Position numbers and translations under genes: made by a program | Shown here: positions 39,815 through 51,779 of the stretch, in pieces | Position numbering within the stretch: the first letter of the stretch is position 1 | How the letters are laid out: every line of letters starts with the position of its first letter | Assembly: GCA_958496175.1 (NCBI GenBank) | Contig: OY292274.1 | Location: 13,785,689-13,849,688, forward strand | Direction of reading: 5' to 3' | Source of the DNA: Sisyra terminalis | Taxonomy: Eukaryota; Arthropoda; Insecta; Neuroptera; Sisyridae | DNA length: 64,000 nt | Notes under the pieces: model-generated | Told to the model about the DNA's origin: nothing | Databases searched by the model: none | The model's input: only the letters and a program-made list of their open reading frames with translations

Positions 39815-40827
39815 TAGACTGATTCAAAAAAAAAATGATGAGTTTTTTTTTAATTATATCGAAAATATTGTTGGGAATGACAAAAAAAAATCCGTGAAAG
39901 TTTAAGCTCTTAATATCAATATTAAGAGATGCCGCATCGCAAATTTCGATTTTCCATTTAAATAACATGGGAACAATATTCTCTTGTTCTTTGGAATTTT
40001 ATAGCTCACGTTGGTGACAATATTTCGCAATAATCAAAGTATGTTCTCGTAGAAAATTAAACGATCTACAAAAAAGGTCTTGTACAAGTTTTAGATTTAT
40101 TTATTCCTTCAAAAGTTATTTGAGGTCAAAGTTGAACTAAAGAGAAATTTTAATATTTTTTTAATTTTTTTTGACGCAACCATCAATTTTATGGGAAAAT
40201 TTTATAGGACATTTTTTGAAGAGCACTTTTTTTCCATAACTTATCTTTATAAAAGTTTTTGAAAATTTTTACGGGTTCTAAGTAAAAAAAAAAAAAAAAA
40301 AAAAAAATATGTTTAAAATATAATAATTGAGAGAATTTTCAGTTTAATACAAATAACTTAGGACCTGTGTAAAATATCAAAACTTTTTATGGAGATAAGT
40401 TATAGGAAAAAAAGTGCTCCAAAAAAAAACCTCCTTCAATTTTTTTCATAAAATTGATGGTTGCGTCAAAAAATTGAAAAAAAAAATAAAATTTCTCTTT
40501 AGTTCAACTTTGACCTCGAATAACTTTTGAAAGAATAAATATATCAAAAACTTGTAAGTAAGAGACCTTTTTTGTAGATCGTTCAATTTTCTATAAGAAT
40601 ATACCTTAGTCATTCCAAAATATTGTCACTAACGTGAGCTATAAAAGTCCAAAGTACAAGAGAATATTGTTCCCGTTATTTAAATGGAAAATCGAAATTT
40701 GCATTGCGGCACCTCTTAATATTAATATTAAGAGCTTAAACTTTCACAGAATTTTTTTTGTCATTCCCAACAATATTTTCGATATAATTAAGAAAAAAAA
40801 AATCATAATTTCTTTTGAATCAGTCTA
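39815..40827. mobile_element. 1,013-bp palindromic element, both ends intact, 8-bp target duplication TTCTACAT
   Basis: Best copy of the family. The ends are TAGACTGATTCAAAA (39815) and its exact complement TTTTGAATCAGTCTA (ending 40827), flanked by TTCTACAT at 39807-39814 and 40828-40835. The arms of about 450 bp meet at an A-run near 40,290. Each arm carries AAGCTCTTAATAT(T/C)AAT, AATAACATGGGAACAATATT and GATCTACAAAAAAGGTCT. The open frames at 39696-39968 and 40634-40867 are the two arms of the palindrome read outward and are not genes. The 8-bp duplication allows hAT-, P- or Mutator-like mobilisation, which cannot be decided here. Confidence 0.88.
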
Positions 40828-40839
40828 TTCTACATCTTC

Positions 40840-42660
40840 CATGATAGCTAACGTTGTCTTCCTGTGATATATTGGTCGATTATGCATTATTGTTTACGTA
40901 TTGATCACTTTGAATTTTCTATTATAGTTTAGGTATTGGTTTCAAGCTTTCACCATAGTGAATTCAATTTTAAATCAAAGATTTACATTTTTGAAACATT
41001 GATTTGAATAATACATAATAAATAAACATTTTTATACGAATATTTTATGTTATGTTTCCAATTTTATGCCTGAAAAATCTTAAAACCGTAAAATTCGTAA
41101 ATAATAAAAGCATTATTTTGTAATTTTTTTTTCTGAAAGGCAATCAAAATAAATTTCGATTGTTTTCAAGCAAGATAAATTTCTAAATTTCCATTTAAAT
41201 TATGGAGCGACGGTTTATTTTACATATTTCTGAAATAATAGTATGAATAATGTGGCTTTTAAGATTGCTGGTATAATATTTGTCTCATATATTTCGTCAC
41301 CACGGCAAAATGTGGTTCAAGGGTGATATCGTCTTGGTATTTTTATTCTCAATTTCGTAAATAATCAGAATTTATGTGTTCACACACTTGAAGAAAATTC
41401 AATCTTTTTGGATTAGACGAACGATATTTATGCTCTGTTTTGCATTTCGCAAAGTAAATGAGATATAAAAACGGAAGGCTCGTGACGAATTGTTCGAATT
41501 TGTTAAGACTACGTTTGCGAAAGAGTAACAAATTTTAATCTTCTGAAATTTCGATAAGAGCTTTAAACACGATGTGCTTTTGTGCGATGCATTTTAGTTT
41601 TCGACGACGCTTTTGTGAGCTTGAAAAAATTGTGTACGAGAAGAAAATACGAAAAACGAGGAAACTATGGCTGGCTAGATGCTAACGCAGGTACTTGACG
41701 ACCGCCTGGTATATAGCCCAACTCCGATTCAGACTTTACTATGTATTCACTAACAACATTTGCCATTATGCAAATTTTTTAGTGTCTCCGTGAAAATGGC
41801 AATCCGAGTAGCGAACACCACATCAAAAATAAACTCACTTTACCGCACGCTTCTCAAACACCATCAGCCTTTTTTGTCGGCAGATTGTTTTCCAGAAAGT
41901 CAATAAGATCGTTAAAAATATGTCTGCGTTAGGACAAAACGTGATTTGCAACACGATTTTCTATTTTTCTGATTTAATATAGCGGTTGAAACGTGTCATT
42001 GATATTCTTTTTCACTTACGATCTTTGTTTCTCAACTCAATCATATTAATGTATGAAATTTTAATAATTTTCTCGTATATGTTACTCCAATAACTTACGC
42101 ATCAAAATAATTCCTCGGTATTTCTTGGAATCTTCGTTTTTGATTGCTTAAATTTTGAAAAGAAAATTTATAAATAATAACACAAATATGAAAGTAACTA
42201 CACAAATATGAAAAAGAACAAAAAAATTTAAAACTAAAGTATCTTAAGACGAAAACTTATTCAACAGTTAAGGGAAATTCATAATTTTTTCGGCAATTAC
42301 AATTAGAGTTTTCGATTTTGAGTGATTTTTTTAAGCTCGAGGTTGCCCGGACTTATAGAAATATCTCCGACAGCAATAGGAAAAGATTTAAATAAAAACA
42401 ATAAAATGAGCTGTTTATTTTGAAAGTGGCCTATGTCCATTTCAAAAAAAAATCGCATGCCTACAATTTTTTTCAACAATCAACATATAAATTTTACAAT
42501 CAAAGAACTACTAGTGCCTCAAAAACGAATATCATTACAAAAATATTTAACATTTTAAAAGTACAAATATCAGCATAATTTGGTCTATCAATAAACCAAA
42601 AATTATCGCATGGATAATTGTCCATGAAATGAACTTAGACTACTTTCAAAATTAACGACT
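40840..42660 (-). other. Sidestep-like intron, no gene seen
   Basis: AT-rich with a moderately G+C-richer stretch at 41640-41900 that shows no splice-bounded frame. Confidence 0.45.
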
Positions 42661-42664
42661 TAAA

Positions 42665-42790
42665 TCTTATATATAAAAGTCTCGTGTCTTAGTGTTTGTG
42701 GTCACATTCTTCCGAAGCGGCTCGACCGATTTTTGTGAAATTTTTTAAATATATTTGGTAGGAATGAAAATAGGCCGGAAAGTATATTTT
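42665..42790 (+). mobile_element. 5' end fragment of a second Helitron family
   Basis: A|TCTTATATATAAAAGTCTCGTG at 42665, followed by TCCGAAGCGGCTCGACCG. A|TC and the TATATATAAAA...CTCGTGTC(A)...CCGAA(A/G)CGGCT pattern match the segment at 50215-50275. The downstream body is not recognised. Confidence 0.5.
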
Positions 42791-42799
42791 TTTATCGTT

Positions 42800-45700
42800 A
42801 AATGATAAGGATATCTCCGTTCAATGATTGATTCATGATCTAATACATTGATGCCTGTGATTTGCTATTTCATGTTGCCTATGATTTATGTCGTTATGAT
42901 TTGGACTTTTGTATTAATTGTGTTAAATTTATAATTTTCAGATTTTCACAATTTCAACTCATCGGATTTATATACTTGTGTTGCACAAGTGTTATCTTTA
43001 ATTTTATATTCAACTTTCACCTCAACTACAACTTCTGATGCTGAACCATCATAATGCTAACAGTATATCTAAATTTAGTATGGAGAATTTGAGATATATA
43101 ACTATAGGTATCTAATGGTGGTTGGCAGAGTTAGGATCCATTTCCGAAATAACCCGCAATAGTATTTGGATTGGCCATCCCTGATTTAAAATATGATTAT
43201 TTTTTGATATCTTAAAAATAACATAGTAATTTAATTTAAAGGGTTTAATAAGTATCGAATTAATGGGTATCCGTTAATTTATTTTAATCAGTCTTCTTCT
43301 TAATTTATTTCTTCTGAACTTTTATTATTAATAATTAATTGTAAACACTAAATAGGTACTCTTTTTTCCGACGAAAAATTAGTTGAACTTAATAACAGGG
43401 TTTCTATTAAATCAAGAAAGCTGTATTTAAATTAGAACCAAAAGTAAAACCAAAATAAAATATTGGTACAACTTTTAAGATTAGACTTGTTTTAATGGTG
43501 ATTCACTTAAGAAAAACATCTTTAGAATGAATTCCTAAAAAAAAAGTTACAAAAAACATGATTCTACTATTATTATTTTTTTTTAATAAACTACTGATTT
43601 TTTATCGAATCAAAAGAATTGTTTGAGAACATCTATATTAAAAACATTTATTTAATAAATATTTTACTCGAACATCAGATTGAAATGATTGATTTTTTTT
43701 CTCATTGTCAGTTTATTTGTTACATTTCACGATAAAATTGCCTCTGATAAATCCTATTATTCAAGAAATTGTCAGACTGCGAAAAAATAACGCTCTATCT
43801 GCTATAGTAAAAAGGAAAACATTTTTTTATTCTCCGTTTATATCTTGGACATATTTGAAACGGGTTTTGCTTTAATAAAAAGATTATGATGGCTTAATAT
43901 TGATTTCTTGTATTATTTTATAGAATCAGCTATAAAAGATTTGTTCCATTGATTAATCAAAATCGTTAAAAGAATTGCTTCAGAAAAAATTGCTTTTATA
44001 TCGTTGGGTCGATAAAGTTGGTGATCTTGGTGTTGGTGAGTTTATGAAAAACATTATAAATCATATGAAGGGAATGATAATATATCTATTATGTAAGGGT
44101 AATATGTTGGGGTTCAACAAGATATTCAAGCAAATCCCTTGGAACAATAAGCTCCCGGCGTACAAGTATGATCGAATAAGTTCCCTGGAATTATGGAACT
44201 ATAAAAATATAATAACGACATTAGCTGTGAATCACTCGTAAATAAAGCCTATTGTTCCATTTAGATTGCTTTTACCTAATACAGCTTTTCAACTGATCTT
44301 TCTCATTTGTCGTCAATTAGGCAAAACCTTTTTGGGTAAAAATTTTACACACATCGTTATTATCTGCCACGGAAAACCGTATTGTGTTGGATATTTTATT
44401 TTAAATTGAAGTAATTAGAATGTAAATGTAATTAATAATATGAACATTAATGTGTCTAGAAAGTTAACGGGTAGACACGTTTTTGCATTAAAAGAATATT
44501 TTGAAGAGATGAAATGATTGTTTCGTTTTATAGTCATAACACGTCTTATGTACAAGTGGCAAGTACATGGCTTTTGAGCAAAACATTTTCACGTGACAAT
44601 TGTCTTTTTTTCATTTTGATATCTTCTACTTGCCAGTTTAAACAATTATAATTAACAGTGGTGCTGTTAAGTTTACGTTTTCTACGTTTTAATCTCCAAG
44701 GATTATCATATTCGTAGCTTGGAAAAAAACAAAGAGTTAAAGTTCAGATTTAAAACGTAAAACGAATATTTGCTTTTGTCGCAGCTAATTAAATATCAAC
44801 AATTGATCCCATAAGTTAATAATTTGAACTTACGGGAGTTTGCAGAAAATAAAGTAAATATTTTGTGACTCCAAAAATTACATATCTATTTTTGTTATTT
44901 AATTATGTTGTAAGATATTGTATTGTTGAATTATATTACAATAAAAACTTTTTAATTTATTTTCTTAAATATCTTTTCGTATTTAGTTCCTAATTTTAAA
45001 ATTTAAACTATAATATACCACAAATTTAAACGATGAAACATAGAAATTTAAAAATCGTAAGCTTACATTAATTTTTAACATAATCAGTTAAACTTTTTTT
45101 ACTTTCATACAAAAAAACAGTAGGTACCATCAGTTACTTAAAATACAATACTTCTTTGAACAAGTCCAATTATATTTTCAAATCACAAATGAATTTGATT
45201 TTAAGTATTCATTAAAGAAAATGATAAAGCCAAAGAAAAACAATGTCTCACGAAAAGATGAATATACATTACTTTATGAAAGTTCTCTATGATGCATCTG
45301 CTTTTATCCACTTTAAAATGGACTCACTAACAACGCAGGATATAAACTATTTCGTTCTGAAGCACAAACCAACTATTTGTGCCATTTGTTTTGTCACGAA
45401 AAGCTTTAGTTTCAAACAAGGAGGATGATTTTAGGGTTTTGTAGTGTGTTGTATGTCACGATATCTCTGTTCATGTTTTATAATAAGAGTTATACATTTA
45501 TATGAGTTCTAGAATGGGAGCAAAGCTCACAAAAACTTTGAGAAAAAATATAACCAACGCATTGTACGCTGAACAGGGTTTTAGTTGACAAAAAAGGAAG
45601 TATACATGTGAATTTATTTAAAGAACTACAATTGGTACTTATTTATTATTCTTTTGAACAAAAAAAAAACACTACGGTTAAAAAAAATTAGTTAATTTAC

Positions 45701-46245
45701 ATAAATAAAACAAAGTCGTGTTATTTAGACTATTTTATAACTAAAGAATGCCTAAAAGAATTTACATGATCTAACTAGATTTGTTGAAACCGTCTACGTC
45801 TAGGTTAACAGAATAATAATTAGAATATCTGGAAAATTATGAACAAATTGCGCTTTTATATAAATCAGGTTTGATATATTATGCAATGTTTACTTACATC
45901 ACTCATACCAACTCATACGTATATTATTTGTAATCATTGATGCCTGTGAATAGCGAAAAACGCATAGCTACCGTTTTAATTTGACTTGTCTATTTATGGG
46001 ATTTAAGTGACAAATTTTTATATCTAATATCATGACTAAAAAAGTCCTGAAGAAAACAGGAATATTCCCAGTAAGCATTCAGTCCTTGATTAATAGTGAT
46101 CTAAGCGATAAATAAGAGAAAAGAACAATATAATTTAGAGAGACACAGTCTAAAATAAAAATATTAGTGAGATTTTATGAATTTTTGTACGCTTATGGGT
46201 TTTAATATATTTAAAGTTCTTAATGCTTTAAATTTAAATATGTAA
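42800..46245 (-). other. Sidestep-like intron, no gene supported
   Basis: Plus-strand frames of 88 codons (43975-44241) and 61 codons (45243-45428) stand out slightly from the AT background but match no known family and have no convincing splice sites. No repeat copy was recognised. Confidence 0.4.
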
Positions 46246-46252
46246 AAGAAAA

Positions 46253-47865
46253 TCTATACTAATATATAAAATTCTTACGTCTGTCTGTACATTTCGATTT
46301 TGAACCCAATTTTAAGGTAAATATTTGTTTCAAAAGGCCCTTATTCCGAATTTAACATTTTTAAAATTTTTGTCTGTCTGTCTGTCTGTGTGTCCCGATT
46401 TAACTAAAGAACGGAACAACCGAATTTAATGAAATTTGGTATTAAGATACAAAACAATTTCCCACAGACTATGGGCTCCTTATCATTCCAAAAAATAATA
46501 AGGGAAGGTAGTCCCTAGGGATGAAAACATAAATTTTTACTTTAGTGAGTTATATATCATTGAAAAGGTAATAAAAAGTTAAAAAATAATCTGTATATAT
46601 ATATTTAGTTAAACTGACAAAAAGCACAGCAAATTCAATTTAATGTTTAAAAAATTGCCTCTTTGAAATATAAACCTTTATAAATAGAAGACATATAGTT
46701 TATGTTAATAGTGTAATCGCTTACGTATCGGACATTCTGATCCTCCTAATTATAAAGACGTGGGTTCGAATCTTACAATAAACTTTTTTTTATTTTTTTT
46801 TACAAAATTGTTGTAAATAGACCCTTAAAATTGCTCAATATTGAAATATTAACAAAAAAATAATAGTAGTAGTAGTAATAATAATAATAGTAATAAAAAT
46901 TTAAGTAAATACGTTTTTTAAAACCGTGCATACATACAATCCTGTATTTATATATCCCCTCTGACTGATGCAATTTTAATATTCGATGTATTCCTTATAA
47001 GAAGTAGATATTTAATAAGAATTTTTTTTTTGGAAATTCCTACCCTAAAAGAGTAAAAGCGGTGACTAAGTTTGTATGAGAAAATGTTAAGTTAATCAAC
47101 AATCGAAATTTTCTGTGTAATTAATAAATAAATAATTAATTAGTAATAAGTTTCTGTTTTTGTTATATCATTTTAATAACAACGTTTTAAATAACGTTAT
47201 TTCACTAAATTAGTATGACAGTTTATGTTGTCCTTATTCTAACAAAGCGATTTTTAATTTTTGTTTGTTTTTCAACAATCAAACTTTTTAAAATCTGATT
47301 TTTATCAACTAATGGTTGTGACCTGAAATTATTATTTATTCTGCTGAAAAACATTAAGGGAGCAATTTTTTGACATATATTTCATTATCAATCAAAATAT
47401 AAAATTTTCCAAACTAACTTTTCCTCGGTATTTAGAAAAATTAAAAGTTTGAAAATCAAGTATTGTTATTGAAAATATATAAAATATTCTTATTTCCTTC
47501 CACGTTTTCTATCTGTTTCCAACAATTTTGTATGTACAACGTCCAAATGTGCGAAATCGAATTTTTAGAAATGCTCGCTTCTAAGTAATGATATTCCAAA
47601 TAAAGAAGGTCATATTTTTTTCGTTTTACATTGTATTTTCCAAATATAAGCAAATTTGTGTCGATGAAATTTGGAATATGTTTTTCTTATACGATATATA
47701 TAATAAGATATATAATAAGGCAGATATATACAATAAGAAAGGGTTTTTGATAATTCCTCCCCTAAGAGAGTCAAACATGGTGGCAAAGCTTGTAAGGCAT
47801 AACATCTATTAAACAATTGAAATTTCAAATTTAATTATCAAAGTATGTTTGTTATAGACGAAACG

Positions 47866-47867
<2 letters not shown>
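46253..47867 (+). mobile_element. Helitron-like element, plus orientation, 3' end lost
   Basis: Starts A|TCTATACTAATATATAAAA (46253), followed by the TCTGTCTGTCTGTCTG repeat near 46370-46390 and the family body. It carries the tRNA-like module at 46698-46783 and a GTA-type trinucleotide stretch near 46862-46895. The copy ends at a (TA)n array (47867-47902) where others also have one, and the CTAG end is missing. Frames at 47456-47828 are incidental repeat sequence. Confidence 0.6.
46698..46783 (+). other. tRNA-like module inside the Helitron-like repeat
   Basis: 86 bp starting GTTTATG and ending AATAAAC, which pair 6 of 7, followed directly by a T run. Contains the B box GGTTCGAATC (46763-46772), an A-box-like TAGTGTAATCGCTTACG, and a CTCCTAA segment. 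The anticodon stem does not pair well. The copy at 34060-35933 lacks exactly this block, so it is a clean insertion or loss. Likely a tRNA-derived fragment, possibly still able to attract Pol III. Confidence 0.5.

Positions 47868-47902
<35 letters not shown>
47867..47902. repeat. (TA)n microsatellite
   Basis: About 17 TA units between the truncated Helitron-like copy and the hairpin that begins at 47909. Confidence 0.85.
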
Positions 47903-47905
<3 letters not shown>

Positions 47906-47908
47906 GTT

Positions 47909-48277
47909 GATATTGTAATTTTTCAAATGTAGATTGTAAGTAATAAATAGACAATAATCAAACTAGAGCGTCTTGTTCTGGATTACTATCTTTCATTTAA
48001 GAAAAGCATTTTCTGATTTCGAACTTTAAGTTCCAGTAAGTGTTCCAAAATTTCTTCCGCAGAAACTTTGTGAATTGAACCCTTAGAAGTAGTTAAGCCT
48101 AGGGTTTATTATCTTTGAGATATTGTTCTTACTTTTAAGTCACATTATTAAAATAACCAATTAACCACGATGATAATGTAAAAGCCGAAGTTAAGAAAAT
48201 ACATATGATTATACATAAGATATATATATATATATATATATATAAAAGGTTTGTAGGATATGCTTAAAAATGTAAAC

Positions 48278-48321
<44 letters not shown>

Positions 48322-48630
48322 TATGTATAATCATATGTATTTTCTTAACTTCGGCTTTTACATTATCATCGTGGTTAATTGGTTATTTTAATAATGTGAC
48401 TTAAAAGTAAGAACAATATCTCAAAGATAATAAACCCTAGGCTTAACTACTTCTAAGGGTTCAATTCACAAAGTTTCTGCGGAAGAAATTTTGGAACACT
48501 TACTGGAACTTAAAGTTCGAAATCAGAAAATGCTTTTCTTATATGAAAGATAGTAATCCAGAACAAGACGCTCTAGTTTGATTATTGTCTATTTACTACT
48601 TACAATCTACATTTGAAAAATTACAATATC
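47909..48630. repeat. Near-perfect inverted repeat, arms about 310 bp
   Basis: 47909-48221 and 48320-48630 are reverse complements with only about two substitutions seen by eye (TCATTTAAG versus TCATATAAG, and GTAATAAAT versus GTAGTAAAT). The loop of about 98 bp is two TA arrays around a 39-bp unique segment. The loop's AACTCTAATATATA is the inverse of the TATATATTAGAGTT that precedes the left arm at 47890-47908. A transcript would fold into a long duplex. No open frame and no clear target duplication. The arms are more alike than those of any other long palindrome here, so it is young or kept alike by conversion. Confidence 0.85.
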
Positions 48631-48639
48631 AGAGCGCAA

Positions 48640-50210
48640 ACATTTAAATTAAAATATTATAATAAGTTACAAATAGAATATTGCAATCACGGAGAATAGA
48701 TACGAAGAGTCCAAATGTAATGCTAAAAAATGGCATCAACTTGAGGTTCAGTTCCGATAGAGCGCGAAACTCTTTAAAAAAAACCCGTTGGAATCATTAC
48801 GTGGAAAGTGCTGTTGTTATAAACAATTGGACTTTTAATCTTCAGTACGATGGAAAATGTGTCAAGAGTGTCTGGTGTACTAACTTATATAATTACCTTA
48901 CAGAAAGAACATACTTTCGGTTAAAGTTAGCACTGCAAACTGGCGTATGGCACTGTAAACTTGCACTGTAAAATGGAAACAACTTGACATATTTTCCATT
49001 ATGTATTGCAAAATCGGAAAACCTTTTTAAAATCGTACGTACGTTCTGAATATTTACGCTTCTAATGACAGGAAAAGAAACTATAATTTGAGTCAGTTAT
49101 TATGTATAAGATTGTAGTTAAAAGGCCTGTACTTCTTGTATCTATAATTTATGATATTAAAAATATCAAACTTTTGATGACCATCTTTGGAAGGTGGTAC
49201 GTGAGTTTTTCTCTTTTTCATTTTCTTTTGAATCAATTTAATGTTACGTGTAATTCTTAATCTCATTTAATGTTATATCAAATGCATCAATTACGAGTTT
49301 TCGTTTACGATTAGTCGGAGAACATTATAAGACCACCGTCCAAGGAATAGTTGTTGGAAATTAAGTTATTTAGCACGTAGGAATGAAAGGCTATTACAGG
49401 GTAAACGAAAACGTGACACTGCTGAAGACTACTGAATAAACTAAACCAAGTTGATCAATATTGTTATCCTCGCGTCTCATAGGTCATCGGTTTCGATTTG
49501 CTTTTCTTTTTATTGGTCTGATTGTTAGTTGCAGCAAGTTTTCCAGGAGTTCATTGCAAGTGCATTAAAACTATTTGAATCGCTCGTTTTCTTACCAGGA
49601 ATGTGAACAGTCTTTGAATCAACCCATTTGAACGTAATATGCTTCCGTTTGTATTTTGATCCTATTTAATGTTTGTCTTTAGAAATCATTTATTAACAAC
49701 AAACTTTTATTGTTTGACAAAAATTTTGTCTCATTATTTAGTTAAAGTATATTCGTTTATGGGTAAAATAAAAACTAATAAAAGCAGTGAATTGAAGCTT
49801 TGATCCTGTGGCTTTGTAATATCTTAACAATAAGCAAAATAAAAGTAAAATAATGGGAAAATTTACACTAAATAAATTATATGATTATGATGGCAACCAC
49901 AACAATTTATTGAAGAAAATTATACTAATTAAAAAACTCTTTAGAACTGCATAGTGTTACTGAAATATATGCACCCATATAAGCAGTTAGAGATAGAAAA
50001 AATGAGACCGAATTTAAGTTGGGGGCTTAAAATTAAAATTGGAGGTCAAATGGAACGATACAATTTCAGGAGTTTTCCATGAGAAGTGACCAACTTAAAA
50101 AAAATAATTCCTTTCTATCGAATGCCATTCATTTACTTTTGTAAAATACCATACTAATTAAAAGTATTCCATCCACAAATTAAAATCTCATGTTATAGCC
50201 TTAAAAATTC
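48640..50210 (-). other. Sidestep-like intron, no gene supported
   Basis: A 96-codon plus-strand frame at 48681-48971 (with TRWNHYVESAVVINNWT) looks somewhat protein-like but matches nothing recognised and has no splice context. Otherwise AT-rich. Confidence 0.4.
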
Positions 50211-50214
50211 GCTA

Positions 50215-50275
50215 TCTTATATATAAAAATCTCGTGTCACGGTGTTTGTAGCCAAACTCCTCCGAAACGGCTTGT
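50215..50275 (+). mobile_element. Helitron 5' end fragment, second family
   Basis: A|TCTTATATATAAAAATCTCG then TGTCACGGTGTTTGTAGCC and CTCCGAAACGGCTTG. Same terminus as at 42665. It lies about 70 bp beyond the C-terminal end of the helicase remnant, which runs on the opposite strand, so the two may come from different insertions. Confidence 0.5.
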
Positions 50276-50344
50276 ATTAAAATAATTATATAATTCATAT
50301 TTTGGGAGAGTGTTGTAAGTCCCCATTATTTTGGCAATTCATTT

Positions 50345-51180
50345 TGCATTTATTATGTATCACAACGCAGTGCGTGAAAAATTGTATACGATTTATTTTA
50401 ATTTATAAAAAAAAAATAGTTTATTTGTGTTTATTTGTGAACAGGCGATATATATTTGGCTATGTGAAGAACATGAATTTTTAAAATTGATGCCCCAAAC
50501 ATTGAATGACTGCTGTTGCATTTTATATATCGGCATTACAAAATTGTAATGCTTTCAAGTCGCACGGCCTGTCGCTTGGAGTCATAGGAATGTGTAAACC
50601 CCAACGTCTTCACCTTCATATTTTCATTTCAATATTGGTACTTCGAAAACATTGTTCCTTAATTTTTTCACCGCAACCTTGGTGTTATTACAAAGACGTG
50701 GCAAGTCTATATGTTCCACAACACATTAATGATTACAGATCCGACTTTTAATTACAGACTATGAGGTGGTAATCCGAAGATTTCTAGCGAACTTTAAAAT
50801 TCTATTTATAAATGTCAACATCATCTTGATTAGTAATGGAATCAACCGAGTTGCATGCCATCAATTCGCCAGTTATCTTATTTTGAATCAGACTCATTTT
50901 GTTGTACTTAATCAACGTTTTTTGGAGCCAATATAACATGTTCACTTAACCAAATATAATTTTTGTAATTTTGAGCTTAGTTTGGGAACACCATCTCGAA
51001 GAGTTCGGTCTTTAACTTAGTAAATTGGCAAAAATTAGTAGGGAATGTAATGTATTCAGATGATGTGTCAACAGAAATTTGGCCATTACCAATATCGAGA
51101 AATTGTTTGGAAACTTTTCCACATTAGGCGTTCTGCAATTCGAATTGCAGGAGTGGACGACTTCGGATATTAAGGATCGA
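50345..51180 (-). pseudogene. Helitron Pif1-type helicase remnant, C-terminal part
   Basis: Minus-strand translation with stops and shifts recovers, in order: GNGQISVDTSSEYITFPTNF, EHVILAPKN, KITGEL...SVDSITNQDD, SLEIFGLPPHSL-LKVGS, DLPRLCNNTKVAVKKLRNNV, KYEGEDV, LQ-(F)-AMTI-like YNFVMPIYKMQQQSFNVWGI, and SSHSQIYIACSQINTNKLF. These are the motifs of the Helitron Rep/helicase C-terminus (ILAPKN, LPPH-L-LKVG-I-LRN, PRLCNGTRL, INK-QGQSL, SHGQLYVA-SR). The order is intact to the end, but many stops make it non-functional. The plus-strand frames at 50302-50751 are shadows. Confidence 0.8.
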
Positions 51181-51249
51181 CTTCTGTCTAAAAAATAAAT
51201 GCTTGTCTTAAATTATCAAACCAATAAATTATCATATTAAATTTATGGA

Positions 51250-51375
51250 ATCATATGAAGAAAATTCACCTGGAAGAAAACATAAAAATTGCATTGCTGA
51301 ACGATCCATCTGCAGAAGATTTATCCTAGAAATGAATGAATATCGGTAATAGCCATGTTATTGGTGTGAATTTTT
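51250..51375 (+). pseudogene. Helitron helicase fragment in opposite orientation
   Basis: Plus strand reads KIHLEENIKIALLNDPSAED followed by L-S and, after stops, a NIGN block. This is the L-L-NMR-LLNDPSAEDFS...IGNG region of the same helicase, inverted relative to both neighbours. Confidence 0.6.
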
Positions 51376-51399
51376 ATTCCAATTAAACTGATAAAAACG

Positions 51400-51770
51400 T
51401 TATTTTGATGTTTTATAAAAATGCTAGGAAGTAGGTACATTTTTTTCGAATGAGACAAAATTCGAAGGAAATGAAGTCAATACGCTTGATTCGTCGACAA
51501 GAACACTGCCATTACCGAGATTTAAAAATTGTTGGGAAATATCTTTAGTAGATGGATCATTCCGCAACCCAACTCATGTAGCCAGCTGAAATTTTTTCAC
51601 ATTGTGTCACAGATTTTTATGATTTTAAGCAGGAGTTTCTTTTATGGGCAGAATCTAAACTTGGAATGATTGGCAATGTTTGGCAGAAACCGCCAATCAG
51701 TAAAATCATTACGATTTCAAAACATACTGAGTCAATGTGTGGAACTTCCAATGGTTTCAATGGTTATATG
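51400..51770 (-). pseudogene. Helitron helicase fragment, central motifs
   Basis: Minus strand, with frame changes: LIGGFCQTLPIIPSLDSA (the GGDFRQ-LPV-P motif with Asp lost), then CLKS, then LRNDPSTKDISQQFLNLGNG and SVLVDESSVLTSFPSNF. The last part duplicates the segment that also begins the 51180-50345 block, so pieces of at least two copies are juxtaposed. Confidence 0.7.
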
Positions 51771-51779
51771 CGTTTTTTA

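Noticed and set aside
39696..40867. Open frames sharing FKWKIEIC and FVIPNNIFDIIKKK
   Set aside because: The same peptide recurs at 20494, 39696, 40634, 59366 and 60099 because these are arms of one palindromic transposon read outward. No transposase motif is present.
48681..48971. 96-codon plus-strand frame as a gene
   Set aside because: Some protein-like composition, but no motif, promoter or splice evidence.
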